The notes beneath the pieces are model-generated. The model saw only the letters and a list, made by a program, of their open reading frames with translations. It did no database searches and had not been told where the DNA came from. This document shows, piece by piece, positions 8,982 through 15,595 of a DNA stretch of 27,901 bases; within the stretch, counting starts at the first letter, position 1; each line of letters begins with the position of its first letter. The position numbers were made by a program, and so were the translations under genes. The DNA is from a virus, in the IMG/VR virus record IMGVR_UViG_3300037585_000205, positions 1-27,901 of that record; one strand, given 5' to 3'.

Positions 8982-9202
8982 TAATGTATTGTCTGTGAAA
9001 TACCCAATTGAGTATTCATGTTATTAATTCCAAATTGCTCCATTAGTAAATAACAAAGGCTCTTAGCCTCTAAGTCTGTATTAAAGCCTGTGAACTCTAT
9101 TGTTATTTTTTTAGTATCTTCGTTATAAATTAACGAGGCATAAAAGTTTTGTTCGTCTGTGTACGTCAATGTTTTGATCTCCCGATATATATATAAAAAC
9201 AT
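8981..9202 (-). CDS. Small unknown protein
   Basis: The open frame gives 73 aa from the ATG at 9200-9202, but that ATG has no ribosome binding site. An in-frame TTG at 9167-9169 has GGGAG 9 nt upstream and would give 62 aa starting TYTDEQNFYASLIYNEDTKK; this is the likelier true start. No family recognised. The end overlaps the methyltransferase start by 1 bp, which suggests coupled translation in the packaging operon. Confidence 0.55.
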   Translation of the reverse strand: MFLYIYREIKTLTYTDEQNFYASLIYNEDTKKITIEFTGFNTDLEAKSLCYLLMEQFGINNMNTQLGISQTIH

Positions 9203-9426
9203 CGGACAGTATTTTTCTGGGTATATGGGCTGTCATATATTCAAAAAAACATCCGATTTCTGGGAAAAAACAAAACCAAGATCGTAAATCCAGGATTAAT
9301 TCCAAGACTAACGCATTACCTAGGCGATGTTCATTCCAATTCACAAAACAAAATTAAAACTTTGAGTATCAAGCTGCGTATCATCGCACTTCATAATGCG
9401 TGTGCGAGAGCTTTCACTATGCGTAA
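9203..9426. other. Intergenic region with inverted repeats, beside small terminase
   Basis: About 220 bp without a well-supported gene between the small terminase gene and the 62/73-aa gene. It holds ATCGGA (9201-9206) and TCCGAT (near 9252) as a spaced inverted repeat. It also holds a cluster of GCG-containing short repeats near 9373-9425 (TGCGTATCATCGCA, then CATAATGCG, GCGTGTGCGAG and ATGCGTAATT). Possible roles are a packaging (cos/pac) signal or a late promoter region, because it adjoins terS. Neither is proven by the sequence. Confidence 0.35.
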
Positions 9427-9837
9427 TTAAATACCGACATCAGCTGTCTTACTCTTATCTTCAATCTTCTTTGATCCATCATCCCAAATGAATTTGTAAG
9501 TCACATTGCTATCTTGTTCGATCTTACTCTTATCACCATAAACTCCAATGAGTTTAGATGCAGCCCAGCGATAGTGATGTAATCGTTCACGATTCCATTG
9601 GACATCTTGCGGCTTAATATCTTGTGATAATAAATCAAAGCAATGATCCAAATGAGTTGCAGCACCAACAGCTCTTGCAGCCATAATCTTGTCTGCAATC
9701 TTTTGATCTTCTCTCATCCATTTGTAAACAGCAGATAAACTAGGATAACCCTTTTGCTTTGTTATCGAGGTTAATGTGTTCCCCAGCTGTATCTCCTCCA
9801 GGATCTTGTCTAAGTAGTTCTTCAAGTCTTTTGGCAT
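9427..9837 (-). CDS. terS: Terminase small subunit (Sf6 gp1-like)
   Basis: 136 aa. The N-terminal helix-turn-helix region (ILEEIQLGNTLTSITKQKGY, PSLSAVYKWMREDQ), the middle helix (ADKIMAARAVGAATHLD) and the C-terminal WNRERLHHYRWAASKLIGVY with GDKS match the Sf6 gp1-type small terminase pattern, a DNA-recognition ring that loads the large terminase. Its coding start overlaps the upstream HGGxSTG gene by 98 bp in another frame; the ATG at 9835-9837 is kept because the conserved N-terminal helix would otherwise be lost. It is separated from the large terminase gene by a methyltransferase and a small unknown. Confidence 0.82.
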   Translation of the reverse strand: MPKDLKNYLDKILEEIQLGNTLTSITKQKGYPSLSAVYKWMREDQKIADKIMAARAVGAATHLDHCFDLLSQDIKPQDVQWNRERLHHYRWAASKLIGVYGDKSKIEQDSNVTYKFIWDDGSKKIEDKSKTADVGI

Positions 9838-10018
9838 TGTTTTTATACTGTCTTAAATTTCTATATGCTTTTCTTTTGCCCTCAATAGTTTTAGCACCTG
9901 TACTCATTCCACCATGAAACTTGCAGCGACCATTTTCCAATGCTTTTGCTTGGCAAGGATTGCCATCATATTTACGTCTAGCTCCACAAGGAATTTTCTT
10001 AGATGGTCTGCCTACCAT
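9740..10018 (-). CDS. HGGxSTG-motif small protein
   Basis: 92 aa. The N-terminus (VGRPSKKIPCGARRKYDGNP then C) and the CKFHGGMSTGAKT motif at about residues 32-44 define the HGGxSTG family, common beside terminase genes of proteobacterial prophages. Two Cys and His residues suggest a small metal-binding fold. Molecular role is not known. The start is 36 bp from the neighbouring DUF6362-like gene, and the 3' end overlaps terS by 98 bp in a different frame, which is unusually long for this compact genome. Confidence 0.7.
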   Translation of the reverse strand: MVGRPSKKIPCGARRKYDGNPCQAKALENGRCKFHGGMSTGAKTIEGKRKAYRNLRQYKNNAKRLEELLRQDPGGDTAGEHINLDNKAKGLS

Positions 10019-10054
10019 TTAAACAAAAAAAAAGATGGAATTAAATCCATCATA

Positions 10055-10534
10055 TTAAGAATCATAGGTTATTTTGTTAATAATGTAAAGTTTATTGATA
10101 TTTTTCTTTACAGTTTTATTAATTTTAAATGCGGTGATGATGAGAGCTTCCAGGTACTTCTCTCTAATCCATTGACGAGATAATTTTGTTTTCTTACCTA
10201 ACCACACCCATGTTGCACCTTTAGCCTTAGCCCAAATAACTTTTCTCATGTTCATATCTTCAATCTCCATCAATATTTTAGTAGCAATCTCCCAGCGATC
10301 TATTTGTATTTGATCTGGCACAACTCTCACTAAATCTTTCATCCTGGTATATCCATAAGCTGTTATCTCATCTGGATAATCAACCCAACTACTCATCTTC
10401 TGCTTACGAACATAATGCGGCATTAATCTATCTGTTTCAGCTGCATCATCAAATAATCTAATCAGATCAGTAAAATCAATCTTATCACGATATTTTCTTG
10501 TTTTTTTAGTCAATGCCAAGGAGGTGTTTTGCAT
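10055..10534 (-). CDS. DUF6362-like HTH protein, possible late regulator
   Basis: 159 aa. FTDLIRLFDDAAETDRLMP, then SSWVDYPDEITAYGY, then QIDRWEIATKILMEI, then VIWAKAKGATWVWLGKKTKL with SRQWIREKYLEAL follow the order of the DUF6362 family. The last part is a sigma-region-4-like helix-turn-helix (Lgkktk-SRQW). Members lie upstream of terminase genes in alphaproteobacterial prophages, so a role as late-gene activator is plausible but not shown. It overlaps the upstream 80-aa gene by 29 bp. The C-terminus is Lys/Ile/Asn-rich. Confidence 0.6.
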   Translation of the reverse strand: MQNTSLALTKKTRKYRDKIDFTDLIRLFDDAAETDRLMPHYVRKQKMSSWVDYPDEITAYGYTRMKDLVRVVPDQIQIDRWEIATKILMEIEDMNMRKVIWAKAKGATWVWLGKKTKLSRQWIREKYLEALIITAFKINKTVKKNINKLYIINKITYDS

Positions 10535-10748
10535 ATTTTCTAGCCTTTGCTTTTTGTTTATAATTACCCTCGACCATCACTCTAAACCAACTTAGGAATG
10601 TATCGCTTGATAATGCTTTCTTCATATTTCCTATAATCCAATCATCTGTACCTCTTGCTGCATATGTACCTTGCTTAACAGCTTGATAACTAGAATTACT
10701 ATTCTTTGCTATATTCTTAATCATTCTATCAAGATAAGACTTATCCAC
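10506..10748 (-). CDS. Small unknown protein in leftward early operon
   Basis: 80 aa, basic and mostly helical by inspection (repeated Lys, Ala, Tyr). No family recognised. It contains the segment SSYQAVKQGTYAARGTDDWI and ends in a basic KQKAKARKYAKHLLGID tail. Its start overlaps the winged-helix gene by 8 bp and its end overlaps the DUF6362-like gene by 29 bp, which supports it being expressed as part of the operon. A DNA-binding or replication-accessory role would fit the neighbours but is speculative. Confidence 0.55.
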   Translation of the reverse strand: MDKSYLDRMIKNIAKNSNSSYQAVKQGTYAARGTDDWIIGNMKKALSSDTFLSWFRVMVEGNYKQKAKARKYAKHLLGID

Positions 10749-11148
10749 TTTTCCCCCCTTTTAAAATTGTGATTTCCTCTTCTTCTAAATAAGTTCTTAA
10801 ATTAGTTCGTAGGAAAATATCTTCCTGGTCTTTTGGAAAGTTTTTTCCTGTAGCTTGGAAGAATTTTTCCTGTAGCTTGAAGTCAATCGCATACATTGTG
10901 GAAAACCCTACGTTGCCTTTTTTAATAATTTTGATGTACCCATGCAGCATTAAATCTCTTAACCCATTGCGAATAGATCTATCGGTAGTTCCTAAATCCC
11001 TGGACATCCGCAGCTGTGATGGATTGCATTGCCGGGATTTGTCATTGTGATAATTACATAATAAAAATAATACTCTTCTTGCAACAGCTGATAACCTGGG
11101 ATCAGCCTGGGCAAATAAATTTAATTTCCATTTATCAACTAGAGGCAT
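10741..11148 (-). CDS. Winged-helix DNA-binding protein, possible replication initiator or regulator
   Basis: 135 aa. Residues about 15-85 form a winged helix: RLSAVARRVLFLLCNYHND, then CNPSQLRMSRDLGTTDRSIR (recognition helix) and NGLRDLMLHGYIKIIKKGN (wing). This arrangement (HTH_36-like) is seen in the N-termini of phage replication initiators and in replisome-organiser proteins. The protein is much shorter than a full initiator and no helicase-loader gene is recognisable after it, so regulation is an equal possibility. The C-terminus is acidic and short. Operon neighbours overlap on both sides. Confidence 0.6.
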   Translation of the reverse strand: MPLVDKWKLNLFAQADPRLSAVARRVLFLLCNYHNDKSRQCNPSQLRMSRDLGTTDRSIRNGLRDLMLHGYIKIIKKGNVGFSTMYAIDFKLQEKFFQATGKNFPKDQEDIFLRTNLRTYLEEEEITILKGGKSG

Positions 11149-11377
11149 TCTTCACCATTTTTGCAGCCTCTTGCAAAATGTCCTCATCCATTGTTTTCCA
11201 GGTATATAAATTCTCCATACAAATTTTTTTTAATCGTGCAGCTGTTCTATAAACTTCATCAGAATACTTGCCCTGGGGCAGCTGTCTTTTTTTATAACTT
11301 GGAATAACATGATCCAGATTTGGTTTTATTTGTTCCAACAATCCCAGCCCTCCAAAATTTGCACATCTTCTACACAA
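11135..11377 (-). CDS. Small unknown protein, TTG start possible
   Basis: The ATG-initiated frame gives 80 aa beginning MCRRCANFGG and overlaps the upstream gene by 52 bp. An in-frame TTG at 11339-11341 has GGAGG 7 nt upstream, placed at the end of the upstream gene, and would give 68 aa starting at LEQIKPNLDH; this start looks better. The remainder (SDEVYRTAARLKKICMENLY, then ILQEAAKMVKNASS) is helical and amphipathic. No family recognised. The 3' end overlaps the winged-helix gene by 14 bp. Confidence 0.5.
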   Translation of the reverse strand: MCRRCANFGGLGLLEQIKPNLDHVIPSYKKRQLPQGKYSDEVYRTAARLKKICMENLYTWKTMDEDILQEAAKMVKNASS

Positions 11378-11607
11378 CCAATGGGGATAGCTTGGGATCT
11401 TCCCGCCTCATCATCTTCCTTATCTGTTGGTATATCTGCTGATATTTTTATTTCATTATCAGTAATTTGTGCAACCCAGCCAACACTTAAAATTGCTGGG
11501 CAATTAACTTCTTTTATTGTTTCAATTGAATGCCATCCATAATCAATCTCTTTTGCGTCAATCCAGCGAATTACGACTAAATTACCGAGATACGTTGAGG
11601 AAATCAT
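11326..11607 (-). CDS. Small unknown acidic protein next to Cro-like gene
   Basis: 93 aa, acidic (DAKEIDYGWHSIETIKEV; DIPTDKEDDEAGRSQAIP), probably a compact beta-rich domain judging by alternating hydrophobics in LVVIRWIDAKE and AILSVGWVAQITDNEIKIS. No known family recognised. It is the second gene of the leftward operon, overlapping the Cro-like gene by 26 bp, so it is expected to be made early after induction. Function is unknown. Confidence 0.55.
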   Translation of the reverse strand: MISSTYLGNLVVIRWIDAKEIDYGWHSIETIKEVNCPAILSVGWVAQITDNEIKISADIPTDKEDDEAGRSQAIPIGCVEDVQILEGWDCWNK

Positions 11608-11791
11608 TGGCAGTTACTTCTCCATTTGTGTTATCTCTAATCTTTATCATGCGATCAGCTCTTGGAATTGTACTGCCCTGGCAATATCTTTTAATCTCTT
11701 GCGTTGGGTTTTTAAGGTCTTGTAGCCCAACTTGCCTGGCTAATTGTGTGAATGAAAGCTGATATTTTGTTCTATATTCTTCTAATGTCAT
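11582..11791 (-). CDS. Cro-like transcriptional regulator
   Basis: 69 aa with one helix-turn-helix: the first helix FTQLARQVGL, then NPTQEIKRYCQGSTIPRADR containing the recognition helix region, then GEVTANDFLN at the C-terminus, a pattern typical of Cro/YdaS-type small repressors (the closing GEVTANDF is common). It is transcribed divergently from the CI-like gene; the intervening 96 bp holds repeated ATTAGCA half-sites. Expected role is to shut off the repressor promoter and start the lytic leftward programme. This is the first gene of the minus-strand early operon. Confidence 0.78.
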   Translation of the reverse strand: MTLEEYRTKYQLSFTQLARQVGLQDLKNPTQEIKRYCQGSTIPRADRMIKIRDNTNGEVTANDFLNVSR

Positions 11792-11793
11792 AA

Positions 11794-11880
11794 ATTAGCA
11801 TTTTATTTACATTAATTAGCATTTTTTGCAATTAATAAAAATAATGTTTGCAAATCATATTAATAGCATTTAAAGCTAAT
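11794..11880. promoter_or_regulatory. Divergent immunity operators between cro-like and CI-like genes
   Basis: Three copies of a 7-5-7 dyad: 11794-11812 (good left half ATTAGCA, poor right half), 11815-11833 (ATTAGCA-TTTTT-TGCAATT) and 11862-11880 (AATAGCA-TTTAA-AGCTAAT). The first two start 21 bp apart, two helical turns. The same dyad recurs before both rightward operons (12528-12577 and 15769-15818), so this looks like the binding-site family of the CI-like and/or Cro-like protein. Exact -35/-10 boxes for the divergent promoters were not clear. Confidence 0.7.
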
Positions 11881-11887
11881 ATCCATT

Positions 11888-12532
11888 ATGCACATAGCGA
11901 TGAATGACAAATTAAAAACTATAATAGAGGCTAGTACACTTACGCAAAAAGAAATAGCAGCTAAACTTGGTACTAATCAAATACATTTAAACAAAGTGTT
12001 AAATGGTAAAGCAAATCTTACAACAAGAATGGCTAAAAAATTAGCCACGATACAAGAATTAAAAACAAGTGAACAAGATCTAATATATCCAACATTACCA
12101 TTAGATATTGCTGGAGCTTGGTTTACTGGTCAAAAAGTTGAGAGTTTTAAAACTTCAAGACCACAGCTTTATGTACCAACTCCAATTAAAGAAAATTATT
12201 TTGGTTTAATATATCGAGGTCAATCTTATGAATCATCTAAATTTCATCTACCTTTACATGAGGGAGAGGTAATGGTTTTTGATGGTACTTATGAAAAACA
12301 TAAAAAAATTGATCCAGATGGAGTTGGAAAATTAAATGTTGTTGAAAATGATAATGGAGAATTATGGGTAGGTTGGCTTGATACTATAAGTAAAAAGACA
12401 GGAAAACATGGTTTTTCTCCATTAGGCAGTACAGCATGGCTAACTTGTAAGATAAAATGGTCATCAACCTTTATAATGGCTTGGAATTTAGCCAAATTAG
12501 AGGGTGTCGATAACCTAGTCCAGCTAGATTAA
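11888..12532 (+). CDS. CI-like prophage repressor
   Basis: 214 aa (or 210 if the ATG at 11900 is used; neither ATG has an obvious Shine-Dalgarno, so leaderless translation is possible). Residues about 18-46 form an HTH: LTQKEIAAKLGTNQIHLNKV, then LNGKANLTTRMAKKL. The C-terminal part (NYFGLIYRGQSYESSKFHLP, then LHEGEVMVFDG) has the layout of the LexA/S24 fold but not a canonical GDSM-type catalytic motif, so self-cleavage is uncertain. Position opposite a Cro-like gene and among shared operators indicates the lysogeny repressor. Confidence 0.78.
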   Translation: MHIAMNDKLKTIIEASTLTQKEIAAKLGTNQIHLNKVLNGKANLTTRMAKKLATIQELKTSEQDLIYPTLPLDIAGAWFTGQKVESFKTSRPQLYVPTPIKENYFGLIYRGQSYESSKFHLPLHEGEVMVFDGTYEKHKKIDPDGVGKLNVVENDNGELWVGWLDTISKKTGKHGFSPLGSTAWLTCKIKWSSTFIMAWNLAKLEGVDNLVQLD

Positions 12533-12579
12533 CATTTTTTGCTAATTTATTTGTTTTAATTTGCAAATAATGCTAATAC
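12528..12579 (+). promoter_or_regulatory. Operator-promoter of the rightward recombination operon
   Basis: Two dyads of the immunity family lie 31 bp apart: 12528-12546 (ATTAACA-TTTTT-TGCTAAT) and 12559-12577 (ATTTGCA-AATAA-TGCTAAT). Between and over the second is a candidate sigma70 promoter: TTGTTT at 12551-12556, 17-bp spacer, extended -10 TGC-TAATAC ending at 12579. A repressor bound to the second dyad would cover the spacer and -10. The first dyad overlaps the end of the CI-like gene. Confidence 0.6.
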
Positions 12580-12598
12580 CATCCGAAAAAGGATGGTT

Positions 12599-13522
12599 AT
12601 GCAAAATAATGAAATACCGCAGCATTGGTTAAAATATTCTTTAGACCACACAAGCCCATCACAATCAAATCAATCAAATGGATTATGGGCTGGAAAATAT
12701 TTATGTTGTACTTACGAAGAGAGAAAACAATTTAGAACAAAACCAATTCTAGAGGCTGGTAATGCAGCACAAGATGGAATTAATGCTGCTATCATAGATA
12801 AACTTGATGAAGATGTTGCTGCTAAAGAGGGAGAATTTCAATTTAATTTAAAAAAATCTTTATTCAAAGATAAAGAATCAATACATCACGAAAAAATTTT
12901 AGAGGGAATGCCGCAGCTGGTGCGAAATGGCATTGAGGCATTAAAAGAAATATTCCCAAATTATAAAAAATTAAAAATAAAATCTGAAACAGGAGCATGG
13001 GCAAATATGCCTAAAGTTGAATTGCCAATGACAGGTTTTATTGATTATGAAAGTAAAGATGTCATTGTTGAATTAAAAACAAAACAAAGGGGAAAACCAA
13101 AAGAATTAAAGCAAACTAAAAAAAATCCCGATGGTGGCTGGAGTTGTAATATAGGATCTATACCCAATTCCCCAACTGAATCACATATTAGACAAACAGC
13201 ATTTTATAAAAAGGCTACCAATAAAAAAATATTTATTGTTTATATAAATGATGTTGCTCCAGGAACGATTAACAAACAAACTAAATCAGAACATAAAAGA
13301 TTTGAAATATTTGATGAAAGCCACGATGAATTAAATCAAGATGCAATTGATTGGGCTTGGGAAGAATACACAAGAAAAAATATTATAAGGCAAAATATTG
13401 TTTCTTCCTCAAATTCACTAACAGAAATTTTATCCAAAATTGATCCAGATTTTTCTGATCCTTATTGGGATTTTGGCGATGAGTATGTCGCTAGATGTAA
13501 ACAGCTATGGAGGGCTATATGA
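12599..13522 (+). CDS. PD-(D/E)XK exonuclease of the phage recombination system
   Basis: 307 aa from the ATG at 12599, preferred over the ATG at 12593 because AAGGA stands 5 nt before it. The nuclease core shows MTGFID with Asp149 and, after a strand, VELKTK with Glu158-x-Lys160, the PD-(D/E)XK signature of RecB/Cas4/YqaJ-like nucleases; EAGNAAQDGINAAI near residue 55 is in the position of the N-terminal conserved helix, and ESHIRQTAFYKKAT near residue 200 fits the C-terminal QxxxY-like motif. Such exonucleases resect DNA ends for single-strand annealing. It is the first gene of the operon and overlaps the next by 4 bp. Confidence 0.8.
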   Translation: MQNNEIPQHWLKYSLDHTSPSQSNQSNGLWAGKYLCCTYEERKQFRTKPILEAGNAAQDGINAAIIDKLDEDVAAKEGEFQFNLKKSLFKDKESIHHEKILEGMPQLVRNGIEALKEIFPNYKKLKIKSETGAWANMPKVELPMTGFIDYESKDVIVELKTKQRGKPKELKQTKKNPDGGWSCNIGSIPNSPTESHIRQTAFYKKATNKKIFIVYINDVAPGTINKQTKSEHKRFEIFDESHDELNQDAIDWAWEEYTRKNIIRQNIVSSSNSLTEILSKIDPDFSDPYWDFGDEYVARCKQLWRAI

Positions 13523-13728
13523 GTAAAACAGCAGAAGTAATTAATTTTGTTTCTAAGAAAGAAGTAATTTGTACTGCACACGATTGGAAAAATATGGATC
13601 GTGAGGATGCAGTAAAAAAAGAATGTGCAGCCAGGAAAAAACAAAAAGGATTAAGTCCTATTGCTTATAGAAATGTATGGAATCATATTAAGCTAGTTAC
13701 ATGGGAGGATGATAAATGCCAAAGGTAA
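13519..13728 (+). CDS. Small unknown protein between exonuclease and annealing-type gene
   Basis: 69 aa. The start at 13519 is chosen because GGAGG precedes it by 5 nt and the ATGA overlaps the exonuclease stop; the longer frame from 13507 has no such signal. The sequence is basic and helical (DREDAVKKECAARKKQKGLS), then YRNVWNHIKLVTWEDD. No family recognised. Position between nuclease and the following ssDNA-type gene suggests a recombination accessory role, unproven. Confidence 0.6.
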   Translation: MSKTAEVINFVSKKEVICTAHDWKNMDREDAVKKECAARKKQKGLSPIAYRNVWNHIKLVTWEDDKCQR

Positions 13729-14186
13729 CAGCAGATATAAAAGATTTATTAAAAAAACATAATTTAAAAAAAGAAGATGTATGGGATTGTCATGGTACTT
13801 GGGTTTTGTATCATAAATCTATTGAAAGAATACAGCTTAACGAGAAAATTGTAATTGTAGATCTAACAGTTGAATACATAGATCTTACCTCATCCAGCTG
13901 CGTTGTAAAATGCACAGCTGTTAAAGATGGTATTAAAGTAATTACTTTCGGTGAATGTACTCCGAAAAATAATAGAAATTCTTATCCAGTAGCGATGGCT
14001 GAAAAAAGAGCCATAGACCGAGCAGTATTAAAACTAACTGGTATGCATGGTGATTTTTATTCTGAGGATGAGATGAATGTTTCCCCAAGAAACAAAAATG
14101 CTGAAAATAATAATGGGGATAATGCGGGGGCGGATGTTGGTAATCTGCCCCCAGAAATTGCAGAAAGGATGAGTAATGGGAATTAA
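13716..14186 (+). CDS. Conserved phage protein, possible single-strand annealing/recombination protein
   Basis: 156 aa. An N-terminal helical part (DIKDLLKKHNLKKEDVWDCH, then GTWVLYHKSIERI) is followed by a beta-rich stretch with VVKCTAVKDGIKVITFGECT and PKNNRNSYPVAMAEKRAIDR, then AVLKLTGMHGDFYSEDEM. The MAEKRAxDRxxLKLxGxHGxxYSEDE end is a recurrent pattern in alphaproteobacterial phages, usually annotated hypothetical; its layout recalls Rad52/Sak-type annealing proteins (GYAxxxAxxxA... style helix) but without a clear match. The location after a PD-(D/E)XK exonuclease, where recT/erf/sak partners normally sit, is the main reason for the suggestion. The C-terminus is Asn/Gly/Asp-rich. Confidence 0.5.
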   Translation: MPKVTADIKDLLKKHNLKKEDVWDCHGTWVLYHKSIERIQLNEKIVIVDLTVEYIDLTSSSCVVKCTAVKDGIKVITFGECTPKNNRNSYPVAMAEKRAIDRAVLKLTGMHGDFYSEDEMNVSPRNKNAENNNGDNAGADVGNLPPEIAERMSNGN

Positions 14187-14538
14187 GGGAGTTAAATTAA
14201 ATAAAAAAGGTCAAGCGGTAATATATATTGATGTTTACGCACAAACAGATGAATTAAAAGATGCAGTAAATGAATTACCAAAAGATCCACCAAGACCAGG
14301 TTTTAAATCACATAGTATGGGTTATGAAATTGCGGAAGATATAACTATACCCGCTGGAAAATACGATATTGTGATGTGGAAAGGTTTTACCAAGGCTGGT
14401 AATCCTAAAATGACTATTAACATTGGTGATCATAATCCAAAATATGCTCAACCTAGTGTTGAAAAAACTTCAAGTAATAATGTTTCTACTCCTCCTGGTA
14501 GAGATGCGGGTGAGGAATGGGATATAGATGATCTTTAA
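14176..14538 (+). CDS. SSB-like protein (putative)
   Basis: 120 aa. A compact N-terminal domain with alternating strands (KGVKLNKKGQAVIYIDVYAQ; ITIPAGKYDIVMWKGFTKAG) is followed by a Ser/Asn/Pro-rich linker and a strongly acidic end, GEEWDIDDL. An acidic tip after a flexible linker is the hallmark of single-stranded DNA-binding proteins, though the terminal Phe of classic SSBs is absent. An AAGGA Shine-Dalgarno precedes the ATG. It overlaps both neighbours by 11 bp and fits a recombination operon. No sequence family is recognised, so the call rests on shape and place. Confidence 0.4.
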   Translation: MGIKGVKLNKKGQAVIYIDVYAQTDELKDAVNELPKDPPRPGFKSHSMGYEIAEDITIPAGKYDIVMWKGFTKAGNPKMTINIGDHNPKYAQPSVEKTSSNNVSTPPGRDAGEEWDIDDL

Positions 14539-14728
14539 TCCTCACAAGCTAATGACAACTGCGGATGTAGGGGATTTACTCTACGATCCGCAGCTGCCAA
14601 CAATCGTCAAACAAAAAAGGGTAATGCATTTAATCAAAACGAATGCATTGCCTATGACGAAGATAAACAGGCAATGGATGATCCCATATAAAAAATTAGT
14701 TGAATGGCAAGAAAGAAAATTCAAATGA
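14528..14728 (+). CDS. Excisionase-like MerR-type HTH protein
   Basis: 66 aa, or 59 aa from the ATG at 14549. TTADVGDLLYDPQL begins a winged-helix HTH; VKQKRVMHLIKTNALPMTKI supplies the recognition helix and turn; NRQWMIPYKKLVEWQE the wing and final helix, the layout of Xis/AlpA-type and helix_turn_helix_17 proteins. Expected role is bending attachment-site DNA and steering the integrase to excision. The attachment-site candidate is 0.8 kb downstream, and the integrase gene is on the far side of it. A plain transcription regulator is the alternative. Confidence 0.6.
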   Translation: MIFNPHKLMTTADVGDLLYDPQLPTIVKQKRVMHLIKTNALPMTKINRQWMIPYKKLVEWQERKFK

Positions 14729-14955
14729 CAGATTTAGATCCAAAATTATTAGACGATAAAACTGATGATCCATTGGTACAAAATATTATTAAAAGATTAG
14801 CCACCAGATCAAATCTTGGCATTAAAAAATATGGCAGCACTTTTGATCAAGCTAAAAAAACACCAGTTGAATTATTTGAAGATATTATTGAAGAGTTATT
14901 AGATGCAGCTGTGTATCTTGAAAAATTAAAACAAACTTTAAAAGATGCCCCTTAA
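14725..14955 (+). CDS. MazG-like nucleotide pyrophosphohydrolase-type protein
   Basis: 76 aa from the ATG at 14725, chosen because it forms an ATGA overlap with the upstream stop; a longer frame from 14704 adds 7 residues. TRSNLGIKKYGSTFDQ followed by ELFEDIIEELLDAAVYLEKL matches the short MazG-like proteins of phages; EELLDA is the metal-binding EExxD-type helix. These enzymes hydrolyse nucleoside triphosphates or related alarmones; substrate is not inferable. It is shorter than full MazG and would act as an oligomer. Confidence 0.65.
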   Translation: MTDLDPKLLDDKTDDPLVQNIIKRLATRSNLGIKKYGSTFDQAKKTPVELFEDIIEELLDAAVYLEKLKQTLKDAP

Positions 14956-15112
14956 AGAAGATTTAGAAAAAGAAGTTTTAAAGCTAAAAACAGAAAGAGA
15001 TTTTACTGTAAATAGATTGGAAGATTCTTATAAAAAAAATTATGATTTACGACAAGAGGTTTTAAGCCTTAAACAAAAATTAAATCTTATTCCAAAAGAT
15101 GGCAAGGTATAA
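14945..15112 (+). CDS. Small coiled-coil protein (55 aa)
   Basis: A short gene starting with ATG at 14945, overlapping the end of the MazG-like gene by 11 bp and the next gene by 14 bp. The product is almost all charged heptad sequence (EDLEKEVLKLKTERDF; YDLRQEVLSLKQKLNLIPKD), hence probably a coiled coil that dimerises. Continuous overlapping with genes on both sides supports it being translated. No family recognised. Confidence 0.6.
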   Translation: MPLKEDLEKEVLKLKTERDFTVNRLEDSYKKNYDLRQEVLSLKQKLNLIPKDGKV

Positions 15113-15467
15113 TTATTTTAACCAGGGAGATCACTACTCCGAATTTCATAGACAATTTGATGGCTTGGCAATGATAGATATAGACCAAGTTGAAATATGT
15201 AAAAAATGTAAAAATGCTCTCGCAGTAGTCGAAACAGCTTATGATGTTGGACAGAATTTTAAGTCATTTAAAGTCACACAATTGATTGCTGAGAGGCTTA
15301 AAGTACCTGGGTTAGTGACATTGTACCAGGTAGATTCTAAAAGCAATGAGATCATTAATTTTAGAGTTAAAAAAATTTATCCAACAGAAAGTGATGGCTT
15401 TTATAATGTGCCGCCTTACCTTTATGTTAAATGGTTAAAGCGATTGCATGATAAACACAAATGCTAA
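15099..15467 (+). CDS. Unknown protein with CxxC motif
   Basis: 122 aa. QVEICKKCKNALAVVETAYD places a CKKC pair near residues 32-35, followed by a mixed alpha/beta segment (QNFKSFKVTQLIAERLKVPG; LVTLYQVDSKSNEIINFRVK) and a conserved-looking YLYVKWLKRLHDKHKC end with a final Cys. A zinc-ribbon-like or small nuclease-like fold is possible but no catalytic motif is evident. It is the last gene before the attachment-site region; its stop codon is followed at once by the first TTGCGTATCA repeat. Confidence 0.6.
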   Translation: MARYNYFNQGDHYSEFHRQFDGLAMIDIDQVEICKKCKNALAVVETAYDVGQNFKSFKVTQLIAERLKVPGLVTLYQVDSKSNEIINFRVKKIYPTESDGFYNVPPYLYVKWLKRLHDKHKC

Positions 15468-15533
15468 TTGCGTATCACTATTGACACCCATCAAAACCCA
15501 AATTATTTAAACATAATTAATTAAAAAAAAATC

Positions 15534-15557
15534 ACTGATACGCAAATTGATACGCAA
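15534..15557 (+). repeat. Left arm-type repeat pair
   Basis: Two TGATACGCAA decamers start 12 bp apart. The whole 24-bp block differs at one base from the block at 15740-15763 on the other side of the tRNA core. Probable integrase arm-binding sites. A third single decamer in inverted orientation lies at 15468-15477. Confidence 0.8.
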
Positions 15558-15595
15558 TGTCTATTTTTCTATATATATCCACAATGAACAGCATT

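Noticed and set aside
9123-9344. Minus-strand frame of 73 codons with GTG start upstream of the 8981 gene
   Set aside because: No Shine-Dalgarno, rich in Trp and Phe, and it overlaps the better supported 8981 gene. It cannot be excluded, but support is weak.
15481-15509. Promoter with TTGACA at 15481 inside the attP region
   Set aside because: The -10 match (TATTTA) is weak and there is no gene to serve nearby; it is most likely chance in AT-rich DNA, although a small RNA cannot be excluded.
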